Assembly: GCA_047947185.1 (NCBI GenBank)
Contig: CP170502.1
Span: 1,674,001 to 1,738,000 of the forward strand
Length of the DNA stretch: 64,000 nt
Reading direction: 5' to 3'
Source of the DNA: JANQJA01 sp047947185
GTDB lineage: Bacteria > Pseudomonadota > Gammaproteobacteria > Pseudomonadales > Azotimanducaceae
Every line of letters starts with the position of its first letter. Within the stretch, counting starts at the first letter, position 1. The notes below the pieces were generated by a model. The model saw only the letters and a program-made list of their open reading frames with translations. It had not been told where the DNA came from and searched no databases. Positions 8,970 to 19,300 of the stretch are shown piece by piece. The position numbers were made by a program, and so were the translations under genes.

Positions 8970-10172
8970 TCAACTGATCCCCGTCGCCGCGCTCCACACC
9001 GGCCCAAGCACCGAGAGCATGATCCAGCCGAGCAGTGTTCCCATCACCACGGTAAGTACCGGACTGATTGCCGGTTCAATTGTCTCGATCGTTTCCTGCA
9101 CTTCCCGATCGTAGAAATAGCTGACATTTCGCAAGGCCTCATCCAGGTTACCGGTGGTTTCGCCAACCTTCAGCATACGAATGACCAGAGGCGGGAATAT
9201 CTGCACCCGGGCAAAACTGATGCTGATGCCCGTGCCGTCGCTGATTGACTGCCTGGCATCCGAGATGGCCTTGCGCAGGTAAGTGTTGTCAATCAGGTGC
9301 TCGCAGATTTCCAGCGACCGCAGGACCGTGACCCCCGATCGATACAGCAATGCCATATAGGTGGCAAAGCGAACCAGCCTGATCTTCAGTGCCAGCGGGC
9401 CGAGCAACGGAATCCGCAACATCATCCCGTCAATAGCGTATTTGAGTTCAGGCCGCGTCTTTGCTGCGGCCCGCAGGACAATGACAAACCCGAGCGGTAC
9501 CGAGACAATCGCCCACCAGTACTGGGCCACAAAATCTGAGGCGGCCAGCAACGCAATGGTATGCATGGGCAGTTCTCCACCCAACGCTGACACAAAAGGA
9601 ATGATCTCCGGCACCAGGTAGAGCAGCAGGAAGGCGGCGACCAGCAGGATGATTGCTGCAACAATTGACGGATACATCATAATCCGCTTGGCCTTGGACA
9701 GCAGTTCATCCGTTTTTTTCATCGTCTCACCCATCTCGTGCAGGACCCGGGGGAGTTCACCGGCCTCTTCACCCACGGCAATCAGGGCAACAAAAACCTC
9801 ATCAAAGTCGTTGGGGTACTGCCTCAGTGCATTGGAAAAATTGGTACCACCCTCAATGGATTCCACCAGTCCTGACAACATGTCCCGGTAATAGGTATCG
9901 GCCACGCTGTCGCGCAGGTCGGACAGCCCTTCAATCAAGGGCACGCCGCTGGCGGTCAACTGTTCCAGGTGGAACACCATGTTGATCAGGTCTCGCCGGG
10001 AAATGCTGCTCTTCAGCAGGCGGAGATGTACACGCTTTGAAATGCGGCAGGAAACCAGGTCATATCCCTGGTTCTCCAGGCGATACTCAACGTCCAGGGC
10101 ATTTTTCGCCTGCAGTAAACCGGAATGCATTTTCCCGTAGGCATCCATGGCCTTGTAGCGATATTCAGCCAT
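8970..10172 (-). CDS. mshG: Type IV pilus/type II secretion platform protein (GspF family)
   Basis: A 400-residue inner-membrane protein of the GspF/PilC/MshG family that couples the motor ATPase to pilin extraction. Visible are the N-terminal YRYKAMDAYGK strand, two repeated cytoplasmic GspF domains (LEQLTASGVPLIEGLSDL and ATYMALLYRSGVTVLRSLEI) and three hydrophobic helices (about residues 165-190, 210-235 and the C-terminal one). GEEAGELP and GETTGNLDEAL are the paired family signatures. It begins 2 nt after the motor ATPase gene. The mshG name follows from the operon type rather than from direct comparison. Confidence 0.9.
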   Translation of the reverse strand: MAEYRYKAMDAYGKMHSGLLQAKNALDVEYRLENQGYDLVSCRISKRVHLRLLKSSISRRDLINMVFHLEQLTASGVPLIEGLSDLRDSVADTYYRDMLSGLVESIEGGTNFSNALRQYPNDFDEVFVALIAVGEEAGELPRVLHEMGETMKKTDELLSKAKRIMMYPSIVAAIILLVAAFLLLYLVPEIIPFVSALGGELPMHTIALLAASDFVAQYWWAIVSVPLGFVIVLRAAAKTRPELKYAIDGMMLRIPLLGPLALKIRLVRFATYMALLYRSGVTVLRSLEICEHLIDNTYLRKAISDARQSISDGTGISISFARVQIFPPLVIRMLKVGETTGNLDEALRNVSYFYDREVQETIETIEPAISPVLTVVMGTLLGWIMLSVLGPVWSAATGIS

Positions 10173-10174
10173 GA

Positions 10175-11878
10175 CTACTTCAGCCCCGCCGTCAGGTCTA
10201 CCACCCGACTGAGTTCTTCGATGGTGGTTCGCCCCTCCGCCACAAGTCGCAGGCCGTCTTCTGCCATGGTTCTGAAATCACCCTGTCGGGCGTGTTTGCG
10301 AAACTGTGGCATGGTGACCTTCTGGGCAATCATTTCGTCCAGTTCTTCATTCATGGTCAGGACTTCCATGACCAGGGTGCGGCCGCGATAGCCAATGCCG
10401 GAGCAGGCCGGGCACCCAACGGCCGAAAACAGTTTCACCGGGTGATCCACACCAAGGATGATCTGTTCAAACGCTTCTGACTGTCTTGGCTGTTTGCACT
10501 TTTCACAGAGAATCCTGATCAGGCGCTGCCCGATAATACCAATGATGTTGCCCGCCATGATGTCCGAGGCAACACCAATATTGTTAAGGCGTGGAATGGC
10601 GCCTATGGCTGAGTTGGTATGCAGGGTGGTAAACACCTGGTGGCCTGTCATGGCAGCGCGAAACGCCATGTCTGCAGTATCACCATCACGGATTTCCCCA
10701 ACCAGGATAATATCGGGGTCCTGGCGCATGATCGACCGGATACCCCCGGCGAAGTCCATCTTGGACACCTCGCTGATCGACGTCTGGCGAATCATGTTGA
10801 TATGGTATTCAACCGGGTCTTCCAGCGTCATGATGTTGACTTCTATCGAGTTCAGGAAGTTCAGCATCGAATAGAGTGTTGTCGTCTTGCCGCTGCCGGT
10901 TGGGCCGGTAACGAGGATAATTCCCTCCGGACGGCTCATGAGCAGTTCAAGCCGTGCAAAGTTGTCCTTGTGCAGGCCAAATTTCTCCAGCGGTACCAGA
11001 CCCTTGGCGCGGTCAAGCACGCGCAGGACAATGTTTTCGCCATACACCGTTGGCATGACCGATACGCGGAAGTCAACCAGTCGCCCACCAACCCGCAGTG
11101 AGATCCTGCCGTCCTGCGGAATCCTGTTGTCTGCAATGTTAAGGCTGGCCATGACCTTGATCCGCACGGAAATGGCAGGCCAGTAGTCCTTGTGCAGGCT
11201 CCTCACCTGGAACATCACGCCATCAATCCGGTAGCGCAGACGCAGAAAACTGGATTCCGGTTCAAAGTGGATGTCAGACGCTTCACGTTTGACCGCATCC
11301 GCCAGCAGGGCATCCACCAGGCGAACAATCGGCTGGCTGTACTCGTCACCGGAGTCGTCGATGCTGTCATAGTCGACAATACCGGTCTCAACTTCCTTGA
11401 GAATGCCATCAACCGACATTTCATAACCATAAAACTGGTCAATCGCCTTGCTGATGTCACTTTCAGTCGCGAGCGCGGGGACAAGGTTGATGCTGGGCGG
11501 AATGTTGGCATTGATCCGGTCAAGCACCATGACGTCGTAGATGTCTGTCATGGCAAGCACAAGCGAATTGTCATTGCTGTTGAAACTGACCGGCACAACG
11601 TTGTGGCGCTGGGCCAGCTGCTTGGGAATCAGCTTGATAGCCTCCGCATCCGGTACCACGCTGGTGAGGTCAATACTGTCACGGCCGAGGGTTTCACCCA
11701 GCACATCGCGCATTTCGTCTTCAGAAACAAAGCCGAGATCAACCAGGGCCTGGCCAATCATCTTGCCGGTCTTTTTCTGCTTGATCAGTGCAATCTTGAC
11801 CTGGTCCTGGGTGATCAGGCCACGCTCGACGAGTTGGTCTCCCAGGCGTTTGGGTTGCAGGGCGCGTTTTTCGCTCAT
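10175..11878 (-). CDS. mshE: Pilus extension ATPase with MshEN c-di-GMP-type domain
   Basis: A 567-residue GspE/PilB/MshE ATPase that drives pilus assembly. The N-terminal MshEN domain starts with RLG at 11-13 and keeps the spacing of the c-di-GMP-binding motif through G20, L21, I22, V27, L31 and Q34, with a second half-motif around IGQALVDLGF. The ATPase core has Walker A GPTGSGKT at 325-332, a Walker B region ending DPDIILVGEIRDGD, the TGHQVFTTLHTN His box, and a zinc tetracysteine (CEKC ... CPAC). ATG at 11878 overlaps the upstream stop (ATGA). c-di-GMP control is known for MshE of Vibrio; here it is predicted. Confidence 0.92.
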   Translation of the reverse strand: MSEKRALQPKRLGDQLVERGLITQDQVKIALIKQKKTGKMIGQALVDLGFVSEDEMRDVLGETLGRDSIDLTSVVPDAEAIKLIPKQLAQRHNVVPVSFNSNDNSLVLAMTDIYDVMVLDRINANIPPSINLVPALATESDISKAIDQFYGYEMSVDGILKEVETGIVDYDSIDDSGDEYSQPIVRLVDALLADAVKREASDIHFEPESSFLRLRYRIDGVMFQVRSLHKDYWPAISVRIKVMASLNIADNRIPQDGRISLRVGGRLVDFRVSVMPTVYGENIVLRVLDRAKGLVPLEKFGLHKDNFARLELLMSRPEGIILVTGPTGSGKTTTLYSMLNFLNSIEVNIMTLEDPVEYHINMIRQTSISEVSKMDFAGGIRSIMRQDPDIILVGEIRDGDTADMAFRAAMTGHQVFTTLHTNSAIGAIPRLNNIGVASDIMAGNIIGIIGQRLIRILCEKCKQPRQSEAFEQIILGVDHPVKLFSAVGCPACSGIGYRGRTLVMEVLTMNEELDEMIAQKVTMPQFRKHARQGDFRTMAEDGLRLVAEGRTTIEELSRVVDLTAGLK

Positions 11879-13686
11879 TGGGTACTATCCAGTTCGGCCA
11901 GCCGGGTCCTGATATTTTCGACCGAAAACGAGGCAACTGAAGTTGGCGCCAGGGACATGGCCAGGGTATAGAATCGACGTGCTTCTGACCGCTGGTTCAG
12001 GTGGTCCAGTGCAATCGCCAGGTTATAGGCATAGTCTGCATTGGTGCCGTCAAGCTGGTAGGCGGTATAGAAGGCTGACTGGGCAGCGGCCCACTGACCC
12101 GTGGAAGCAAGGCTGACGCCTTTCATAAAATGTAACGGGCCCGACTTCGGGTCTTCACGCAGCAAAGCGTTCAGTTCCTGGCGGAATCGCGGATTGCCTG
12201 ATTCAGCCTGGGCCACGCCCAGCAATCCAATCCGCGCAAGTCGATCATTGGGATCCCCTGCCAGTCTTCGCTGGTAATGCGCCATGGCCACCAGGGGCCG
12301 CCCCTGGGCCATGGCAACAGCGGCTGCGCCCAGCAATGCGTCACGATTGTCGGGGGTTCGAGCCAGCGCACGCGCATACTCCAGTTCCGCCAACGCCAGG
12401 TCACCCGACCGGTAAGCCTGGTAGCCCGCCGTAATTGCGTCACTGACTTCCGTCCGCGGTGGCTCGCGCCGAACGGCAATACGAACCGGGGAAGATCCTG
12501 TTGCTGCGGGTGCTGCCTCTGTCGATACCAACGAAGACGGAAGAGAAGACCGTGTCGGCGTCTCGCGTGGTGGCGTCTCGCGTGGTGGCGCCTCGCGTGC
12601 CGGCGCCTCGCGCGTCTCCGCCTGCCTGCTAACCGGCAGTGGCGCCGCCGGCTCAACCGGCTGACCAACTGCTGCCGGCTCTGGCAAGGTTACGGCCGGT
12701 GCCGCGACAGTTCCCGGCAGGGACTCATCAAACTGTACCGCTTCCAGTTCCTGGGCCGCGTAGTCAAGATCCGCCGGTTCCAAAATCAGATCTGCCACAA
12801 CAGGTTCCGCCACAGGAGTTTCCTGCACCAGCGTGGTCGAGACAATCTTCTCAGCCTGCCCTGCCCGGTTATTGCTGAGCAGGTAAAAGTAATAGCTCAG
12901 GATGCCACCCAGGGCCGTTACCAGCAGCATGGTGTAAAGGAAGTTCTCCCGCCGTTTGGTACGCTGTGCAATAGTCCTGCCGCTGCCCAGGAGTTGCTCC
13001 AGCGCATGCCGGTTGCGTGCATGATCCATTCCCGGTGCGGTTCTGGTTTCCGGTTCCGGCCCGGCAGTGCCTGGCTGTGGTGGTGGCTCTTCATCATCCA
13101 GCAAGGTAAAACCGGCGCTGCCGGCACGGGTGCCAGTTGTTGCCGTGGCGTCAGGCTCGTGCGCCGTGTCGTCAGGCGCCTGAACCGTTTCCGGGGGTTC
13201 GTTTTCAGGGGGTTCACTCCCCCGCTGGCGGGGCATGCCCTCTGCTTCTGCTTGTTCCAGCCGGGACTCGTCAGCCCAGGGCGCCACCGGTGGTGGCTCG
13301 GTGTCAGCCTCACTGGCTGCCGCCAGGGTCTCATGAATTTCAGCAAAAAAACTGTCACCGGTGGACGCGGTGTCCGAGCCCGTCTCGATATCAACCTCGT
13401 GACTGTCGGCCCACTGGTCTTCTGCGGCGACGGGTTCGTCCCACACCAGTTCTTCTTCGTCCTGGTGCTGGTCATCCGCTTCAGTTGCTGCGACAGCCGG
13501 TTCATCCAGATTAACTGGCACGGGCACATCATCAGCGCCGCCAGGGGAACCGGGCTCGGGTTCCGTCCAGGGTTCAAGTGTCGCTGCAGTGTCGGAGGCA
13601 GATGGCGCCTGCGTCCCATCACCCTCCTCGCCACGCGCCTGTTTTTCCAGCGCCGCTCGCTTCAAAGCTTCCAGTAAGAGGCTCAT
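11875..13686 (-). CDS. mshN: MshN-like TPR protein with membrane anchor and Pro/Glu-rich linker
   Basis: A 603-residue protein. It opens with MSLLLEALKRAALEKQAR, a segment typical of MshN/ExeB-like pilus accessory proteins, then a long acidic, proline-rich cytoplasmic stretch (20-240), one membrane helix (about 250-270), a second low-complexity linker with REAPPRETP-type repeats, and C-terminal tetratricopeptide repeats from about residue 410 (YQAYRSGDLALAELEYARAL and following). It probably links secretin and inner-membrane complex in the periplasm. The linker is encoded by four 15-bp tandem repeats at 12554-12613. It starts 12 nt after mshL and overlaps mshE by 4 nt. Confidence 0.8.
   Translation of the reverse strand: MSLLLEALKRAALEKQARGEEGDGTQAPSASDTAATLEPWTEPEPGSPGGADDVPVPVNLDEPAVAATEADDQHQDEEELVWDEPVAAEDQWADSHEVDIETGSDTASTGDSFFAEIHETLAAASEADTEPPPVAPWADESRLEQAEAEGMPRQRGSEPPENEPPETVQAPDDTAHEPDATATTGTRAGSAGFTLLDDEEPPPQPGTAGPEPETRTAPGMDHARNRHALEQLLGSGRTIAQRTKRRENFLYTMLLVTALGGILSYYFYLLSNNRAGQAEKIVSTTLVQETPVAEPVVADLILEPADLDYAAQELEAVQFDESLPGTVAAPAVTLPEPAAVGQPVEPAAPLPVSRQAETREAPAREAPPRETPPRETPTRSSLPSSLVSTEAAPAATGSSPVRIAVRREPPRTEVSDAITAGYQAYRSGDLALAELEYARALARTPDNRDALLGAAAVAMAQGRPLVAMAHYQRRLAGDPNDRLARIGLLGVAQAESGNPRFRQELNALLREDPKSGPLHFMKGVSLASTGQWAAAQSAFYTAYQLDGTNADYAYNLAIALDHLNQRSEARRFYTLAMSLAPTSVASFSVENIRTRLAELDSTQ
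12554..12613. repeat. Four tandem 15-bp repeats inside the mshN-like gene
   Basis: Units at 12554, 12569, 12584 and 12599 differ by a few bases around the core GGCGYCTCGCGT. Being 15 bp long they keep the frame and encode a five-residue REAPP/RETPP-type unit. Copy number could vary by slippage without breaking the protein. Confidence 0.85.
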
Positions 13687-13698
13687 GTCAGGCTTCGC

Positions 13699-15315
13699 TC
13701 ACTGTGCCCTGGCCGGCAGGTAGCGTCCAAACTCGCTCAGTTCACCCGTGATACTGGCGTTCTCAATGACCGTGGGCTTCAGAAAAATCACGAGTTCAGA
13801 CTTGCTGGTTTCATTGTCGTCATAACGGAAAACCCGCCCGACACCCGGCAAGCGCTGCAGGAACGGCACGCGCCGATCCGCCCGCTTGACCTCGTCCTGC
13901 ATCAGGCCGCCAATAACAGCAATGTTGCCACTGCCCACCTTCAGGATAGACTCCACCTCGCGCACCTGGATCACAGGGATTTCACTGACAACATTGGCGT
14001 CGGCAAGGGCGGGGTTCGGGTCCTGCACATAATTGATCACCCGCGAAATGGTCGGACGGACATTCAGGATGACCTCACTGGCCTCGGAGATATAAGGCGT
14101 CACACTCATGACAAATCCCACTGGCACTGTATTCACTTCCGTCTCAAAGGTTGTCAGGGTGCCCCCACCGACAACACCCGACGAGGAGTCAATGTTCACC
14201 TCAACCGTAAAATAGATCAGGTTATCAACGACTTTGAGCAGCGCAGTCTGGTTGTTCATGGCCATCACCTTGGGACTGGACATGATGCTGACATCACCAA
14301 ATGTCTCAAGTGCGCGGAGCGTGGCCTGCAACTGGTTCCCATCGGAATCGATATTTTCCAGGGCAATACTGAACACGGGCGGCGTCGACAAGGCAATGTC
14401 CGTCAGTGTCTGGGTGGTGGTAACAGCAATGTCCGGGTCGGAATTGATCAGTGTCCAGTCAATACCGGCCTGGTAGGTATCGTTCAGGATCACTTCCGCA
14501 ATAGTTGCCTCAATCAGCACCTGCCGTTGGGTACTGAGCTGTACCGTGTTGAGAAACTGCTGGATGTCCTCATGCTGGCGCGCTGTTGCCCGCACTGTCA
14601 GCGTGCCCGACTCACTGTTCACGATGATGTCAGGATTTGAACCTACCCCGGTCGAACCCGCCACATCTCCCTGCCGGTTCAATATCCTGTCGATATTGTC
14701 TTCCAGCGTGCGCCAGAAAGCGTGTTCAGTGGTGCTGCGGACAACCGTGTCAGAGCTGTTTCCCGAGCCCCCGCTTGAGCTTTCGGTCCCGCCGACACTG
14801 CCCCCGGTTGAGCTGATCTGGGTGGAGACCGCCACGCTGCCCGTGCTGCTCCTCACCATGTTCAGGTAGTCAACCGAATAATTGCGCAGGACCGGCACAT
14901 CACGCTGCACACGCAGGACTTTACCCCTGATTTCGTAACGCAGATTGGCATTGTCAGCAATACGGTCCAGCAGTGCCGTAAGCGGTTGTTCAATCGCATT
15001 AATTGAGATGAGCGCATCAATTCCCGGATCCACGTCCAGGTTCAGGTCAGCGTCGCGCGCCAGGGTAAACAGCAACTCGCGAACCGGCACGTCATACACG
15101 ACCACCGTATGCACCGTTTCATCAGCAAGCGCTTCCGGTTCAGGCAGCGGAACCGTCACGGTGACCGGTGCCGGGATGTTGCCCCTGGGCGGCATGTCCG
15201 GGGCATCCCGTTCAGCCCGCAGGTGACCTTCTGACAGGGTCGGTTCTGGCAATGGATTCAGCGTACAGCCCGCCAGCACCAGGAACAGGAAAACCACAGG
15301 TAAACGCGACATCAT
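13699..15315 (-). CDS. mshL: Secretin lipoprotein of the MSHA-like pilus
   Basis: A 538-residue outer-membrane secretin. The N-terminus is a lipoprotein signal with lipobox LAGC (Cys about 18). An STN-like/N0 domain (VHTVVVYDVPVRELLFTLA and on) is followed by a Ser/Gly-rich stretch, an N1-type domain (LIEATIAEVILND) and the C-terminal secretin domain with VPVGFVMSVTPYI, VGSGNIAVIGGLMQDE and LPGVGRVFRY. ATG at 15315 gives an ATGA overlap with the upstream ATPase gene; ATG 15312 is the alternative. It forms the pore through which the pilus leaves the cell. Confidence 0.93.
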   Translation of the reverse strand: MMSRLPVVFLFLVLAGCTLNPLPEPTLSEGHLRAERDAPDMPPRGNIPAPVTVTVPLPEPEALADETVHTVVVYDVPVRELLFTLARDADLNLDVDPGIDALISINAIEQPLTALLDRIADNANLRYEIRGKVLRVQRDVPVLRNYSVDYLNMVRSSTGSVAVSTQISSTGGSVGGTESSSGGSGNSSDTVVRSTTEHAFWRTLEDNIDRILNRQGDVAGSTGVGSNPDIIVNSESGTLTVRATARQHEDIQQFLNTVQLSTQRQVLIEATIAEVILNDTYQAGIDWTLINSDPDIAVTTTQTLTDIALSTPPVFSIALENIDSDGNQLQATLRALETFGDVSIMSSPKVMAMNNQTALLKVVDNLIYFTVEVNIDSSSGVVGGGTLTTFETEVNTVPVGFVMSVTPYISEASEVILNVRPTISRVINYVQDPNPALADANVVSEIPVIQVREVESILKVGSGNIAVIGGLMQDEVKRADRRVPFLQRLPGVGRVFRYDDNETSKSELVIFLKPTVIENASITGELSEFGRYLPARAQ

Positions 15316-16217
15316 AAGTCCAGTCCAATTGAAGAACCGAGCGAAAAAGGCAATACAAAGGCCAGCAGCACAGCAAAAGCCCGCGGCCAGGGCCACCAGC
15401 GCCTTCTGGGGGTGTAGTGGCTGTCCAATGCCGCCCGCCGGATATCACTCGCCCGCAGGGTGTGGGTACCATTGGCGTATGCGGCAAGCAGGGCCTTGTC
15501 CGCAAGAATATTGATACGCCGGATCAGGCCGTGTGAGTAGCGTTCTATCGCACGCGCTGCTGACATGTGGAAAAGATCAGGGCCCTTGTAGCCCGCGGCA
15601 CGAATCCGGAAGTTCAGGTAAGCGTGGATATCCTTCAGCCGTAACGGATCCAGGTAAAGACTGTGCGTAATCCGCTCGCGCAGCTGGCGAATTTTGCGGT
15701 TGGCCAGTTTTTCATCCAGCTCCGGTTGGCCAAACAGGACAATCTGCAGCAGTTTGTGTTCATCCGTTTCAAGGTTGGACAGCAGCCTGAGCTCCTCCAG
15801 GGTCTCGAGCGGCATTTCCTGCGCTTCCTCCACCAGCACTACAACCCGCTGGTTGCGCGTGTAGCGGGCCAGCAGTTCCGAGTGAAGCTCCCGCATCACC
15901 ATCAGCTTGTCACAGCCGTCGGGCAGCGAAATGCCCATCTCCCTCGCGACCTCATGCAGGATCTGGTCAGGAGAGAGACTCGGATGGGCCAGGTAAACCC
16001 AGTCCACCCCCCGGGCCAGCTTGTTGGGCAACATGCGGCACAACATGGTCTTGCCGGTCCCAACCTCACCGACAACCTTCGTTATGCCTTCACCGCTGGT
16101 GATGGCATAACACAGCGCATGAAGCGCTGCCCCGCGATCGCTGCCTTCAAAAAAAATATGTGTATCAGGCGTAATGCGAAAAGGAGGCCGGTTCAGTCCA
16201 AAAAACTCCAGATACAT
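15312..16217 (-). CDS. mshM: AAA+ ATPase of the ExeA/MshM family
   Basis: A 301-residue protein starting MYLEFFGLNRPPFRITPD, the signature opening of ExeA/MshM ATPases. Walker A is GEVGTGKT, Walker B RVVVLVEEAQEM, and the sensor region LLQIVLFGQPELDEKL. The C-terminus carries one membrane helix (FAVLLAFVLPFSLGSSIGL). Such proteins help place or assemble the secretin. The ATG at 16217 with GGGGAA upstream is preferred over an upstream in-frame start lying outside the homologous part. It heads the pilus operon, 94 nt downstream of tamB. Confidence 0.9.
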   Translation of the reverse strand: MYLEFFGLNRPPFRITPDTHIFFEGSDRGAALHALCYAITSGEGITKVVGEVGTGKTMLCRMLPNKLARGVDWVYLAHPSLSPDQILHEVAREMGISLPDGCDKLMVMRELHSELLARYTRNQRVVVLVEEAQEMPLETLEELRLLSNLETDEHKLLQIVLFGQPELDEKLANRKIRQLRERITHSLYLDPLRLKDIHAYLNFRIRAAGYKGPDLFHMSAARAIERYSHGLIRRINILADKALLAAYANGTHTLRASDIRRAALDSHYTPRRRWWPWPRAFAVLLAFVLPFSLGSSIGLDL

Positions 16218-16311
16218 GGTAGCGCAGTTCCCCGAGCGGGTTGGTCTTAACAAACTTTTTCAGTTTAGGCGATAAATCCTTGAAAAGCACCCGTTTTTAG
16301 TGCATCCGCTC

Positions 16312-19300
16312 CTACTCCAGGCGATAGATGATCTGCATGGAATTGTCTTCCCCAGTGCGGGTTTCCAGGCTGAATTTGTCGTTGAGCTGATAGCTGAACA
16401 GGATCCCGCCAACGCGACCCAGCACGTCGTAGCTGTACTCAACATAAAGTCCAGGATTGATCTGTTTGCCGGCGATCACCATGGCACCATCAACACCCCG
16501 GCTCTCCAGGGTCAGTTCTGTCAGGCCAAGGGCGCTTTTCAGCTGATCGGTGACGGGCGCCACCCCCTTGATGCCAAGCGACAGTGCAGCCAGCGAAATT
16601 GACTGCCCGTCCGCCGCCGAGGCACCCCGCAGGGATCGGCCCAACACCAGGTAGGACAAAGCCTGTGCCTCACTCATCGCGGGCGAAGACACCAGTTGGG
16701 AGCGGATGTTATTGGCTGGTCCAGACAGAATCAGGCTGACCTTGATCAGTTCATCCGCCGAGTCAATCGAGCGCGAGCTGACCACGTCGACAATCGGATT
16801 ATTGATTGGCCCGGCAAAAATCAGCCGACCGCGTTCGACGGCAAAATCCTGTCCGTAACGCGTGAAGCTGCCGTCCCGCAGGTTCACCGTTCCGATCAAC
16901 CGGCGGGGTAGTCTTGGTCGCTGAACCAGCGACAGACCGCCATCAACGCGACCCCGCAGGCCATACATGTCAATGGCAAAATTGTTGATGGAAAGGCCAA
17001 CGCCCACATCAAGCTGGTAAAACGCCTGGTTGGGAATCTTGCGCGAGAGAACAGTCACATCAGAAGACACGCGGCGGGGGTTAACGCCCAGATCCTCCAG
17101 CCGAAAGTTGCCGCCGGTGACATCAAGATGACCCGCCAGTTGGGCGGTGCCCGATCCCTGGTAGTGAAACTCGAGGGCCGGCGAGGCCGTCACCGAGAGC
17201 TCCGGCCGCTGTACCGCCACAAAATTTTCGCCAGAGAGGTTGAGCTTCAGGTCGCGCTCAGCCGACAGCGGATCAACAACCTGTCCTGTCCCCTTTACCT
17301 GACCGTTACCCGAGGAGGCACCAAAAGTGAGCGTCACCAGTTCCTCATTACCCTCGGCATGCAGCGTGACATCTTCAAGGGTAATACCCGCAACCGGCAC
17401 AACCACGCTGGCGTCCTCGCCGACGTCCAGTGAAAAGCGTCCGGTTGGGCTCCCGCCGCGGGTATCAAGGGACAGTTTTGCCCCAATAGTGCCGGCAGCA
17501 CGATCCAGTTGTGGGACAAACGCGGTGATGACGCCCAGGCTGTTGCTCGCGAGCATCGCCTCCAGCTGGAACCGATCGGGGCCAAGCAGGGTGGGCCAGT
17601 TGGCATTCACCTGGAAGCGGTTCCTGGCGTCACTTTCGATCACCAGTGACGACCGCACCTGGTTGTTGGTTATCGTGCCTTCACCTGCCAGGGTCCAGGG
17701 TAACGTCTGGTCAAAGTAGGCAAGTTCACCCTCTGGCACCCTGACCGAAAACCTGGCATTCACATTGGGTGAACCCGTCAGGCCAGTGACTCTCCCCGCC
17801 AGGGTGGTGGACAGGTGACCGTCCAGGCGGGTTTCCGGCGCGTAATAGATATCCCGTAGCCGGACCGGCGCATCTTTCAGGGCAACCGAAAAATCGAGAC
17901 TGTCCCTCTCGAGCCGGAGCCCGGCAAGGCAAAGTGAGGCGTTGTCATAACGCCAGCAGTGATCGTCGACCTGCCCCCGATCATCGGAAAACTCGAAAGC
18001 TGCGCCAGGTTCCACCACCCATTTCTGAACCGGTCCAGCAACGGTAGCGCTCTGCAACCGGCCCCTCAGCATGCTGTCCTGCAGGCTGAATTCGGTGACA
18101 GCACTGACCCGGTTTCCCGCGTACTGCCAGTCGAGCCCCAACGCCAGGCCGTTCAGGTCTCCCTTCAGCGTCAGGGCACCTGATCCCAGCGAATAGGCAC
18201 CCGTCTGCCAGTCGCTGGTTGTCAGGCGCCCGTCCCCTAGCTGTTGTCCACGACCCCTGGCTGTCAGCACCAGCGCCTGCAAGCGGTTGTCATTGTAGGT
18301 CAAGGCCGGCGAGTCCAGCTGCAGTTGCCAGTTGCCGGAAACCCTGTCGATTGAGCCGGTGCCATTCAGGCTACCGCTGGCGTCCGGGAAAAGCAGGGCA
18401 AGATCACTGACCATAAGGTTGGCTGTGATCCCCGTTTCACCCGGCTGCAGGCTGAATATCGTTTCACCGTCCAGACTGATGCTGATGGTGCCGTCAACCG
18501 GCCTGGTGCCAACATCAGCAACGGCGACAACGCGCTTACCCAGGCGTGTGCCGTTGACCTCAGCCCGCAATCTCGCTGACGCTTTGGTCCAGGCGGCATT
18601 ACCCTGCAACACCATCTCTGCGGCAGCAAGGCTGAACTGGTCCAGCACAATCCGGTCGGCATTGGCATGCCCGGCAAACTCAATCCCGACATCCCGGGCG
18701 CCCGCATCCAGGGTGGCAACGCCACTGGCGCTCGCTTCGATATTCTGCCCCACCCGGCCATACGAAAGGTCCGCACTCAGCGATCTGAGTTGAATACCGG
18801 CCCTGGTGAGTTCCCCGGCCGCAATAGTGACTGCGCCGGTGCCGGCGCCAAAAGTCGCATTTGAGAGGCATACCCTGGCGGGTTCGGCGGCCCAGCACTG
18901 ATCACCCACCTTCACCTGCTGCGCCTCTATGACCAGAGGCGCGGGCGAAACCAGGCGCCAGTCTTCTGCCCCGGACCTGAGGCGTCCTTTCTGCAGGCTG
19001 AGACTAGTACCATCGCGCAGCAGCGAGGCATCCAGCGCACCTTGCGGGTGTTGCCAGGCCAGGCTGACGGCCCCCTTTTCACGGGTGCCCGTATAACCAA
19101 GGACCCCATTTCCGAGTGGCTCGCCCGCCCGCACCAGTTCGGGAACCTTTACCTCGGCGGTTAGCTGGCCCAAAACCCTGCCCGTTGCAGTCACTGCGAT
19201 CTGCCGTGCCTCCCATTCATCCCACGCAAGGCGTGCCGCTGTCGCCGCCAGTTCAAACCGCTCGTCTTCGAAGGATAGTTGTGCCACAAATGTCAGCACA

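Noticed and set aside
12277..13677. 466-residue plus-strand frame
   Set aside because: Antisense to the mshN-like gene; Arg/Gln-rich composition from GC-rich antisense reading and no recognised domain.
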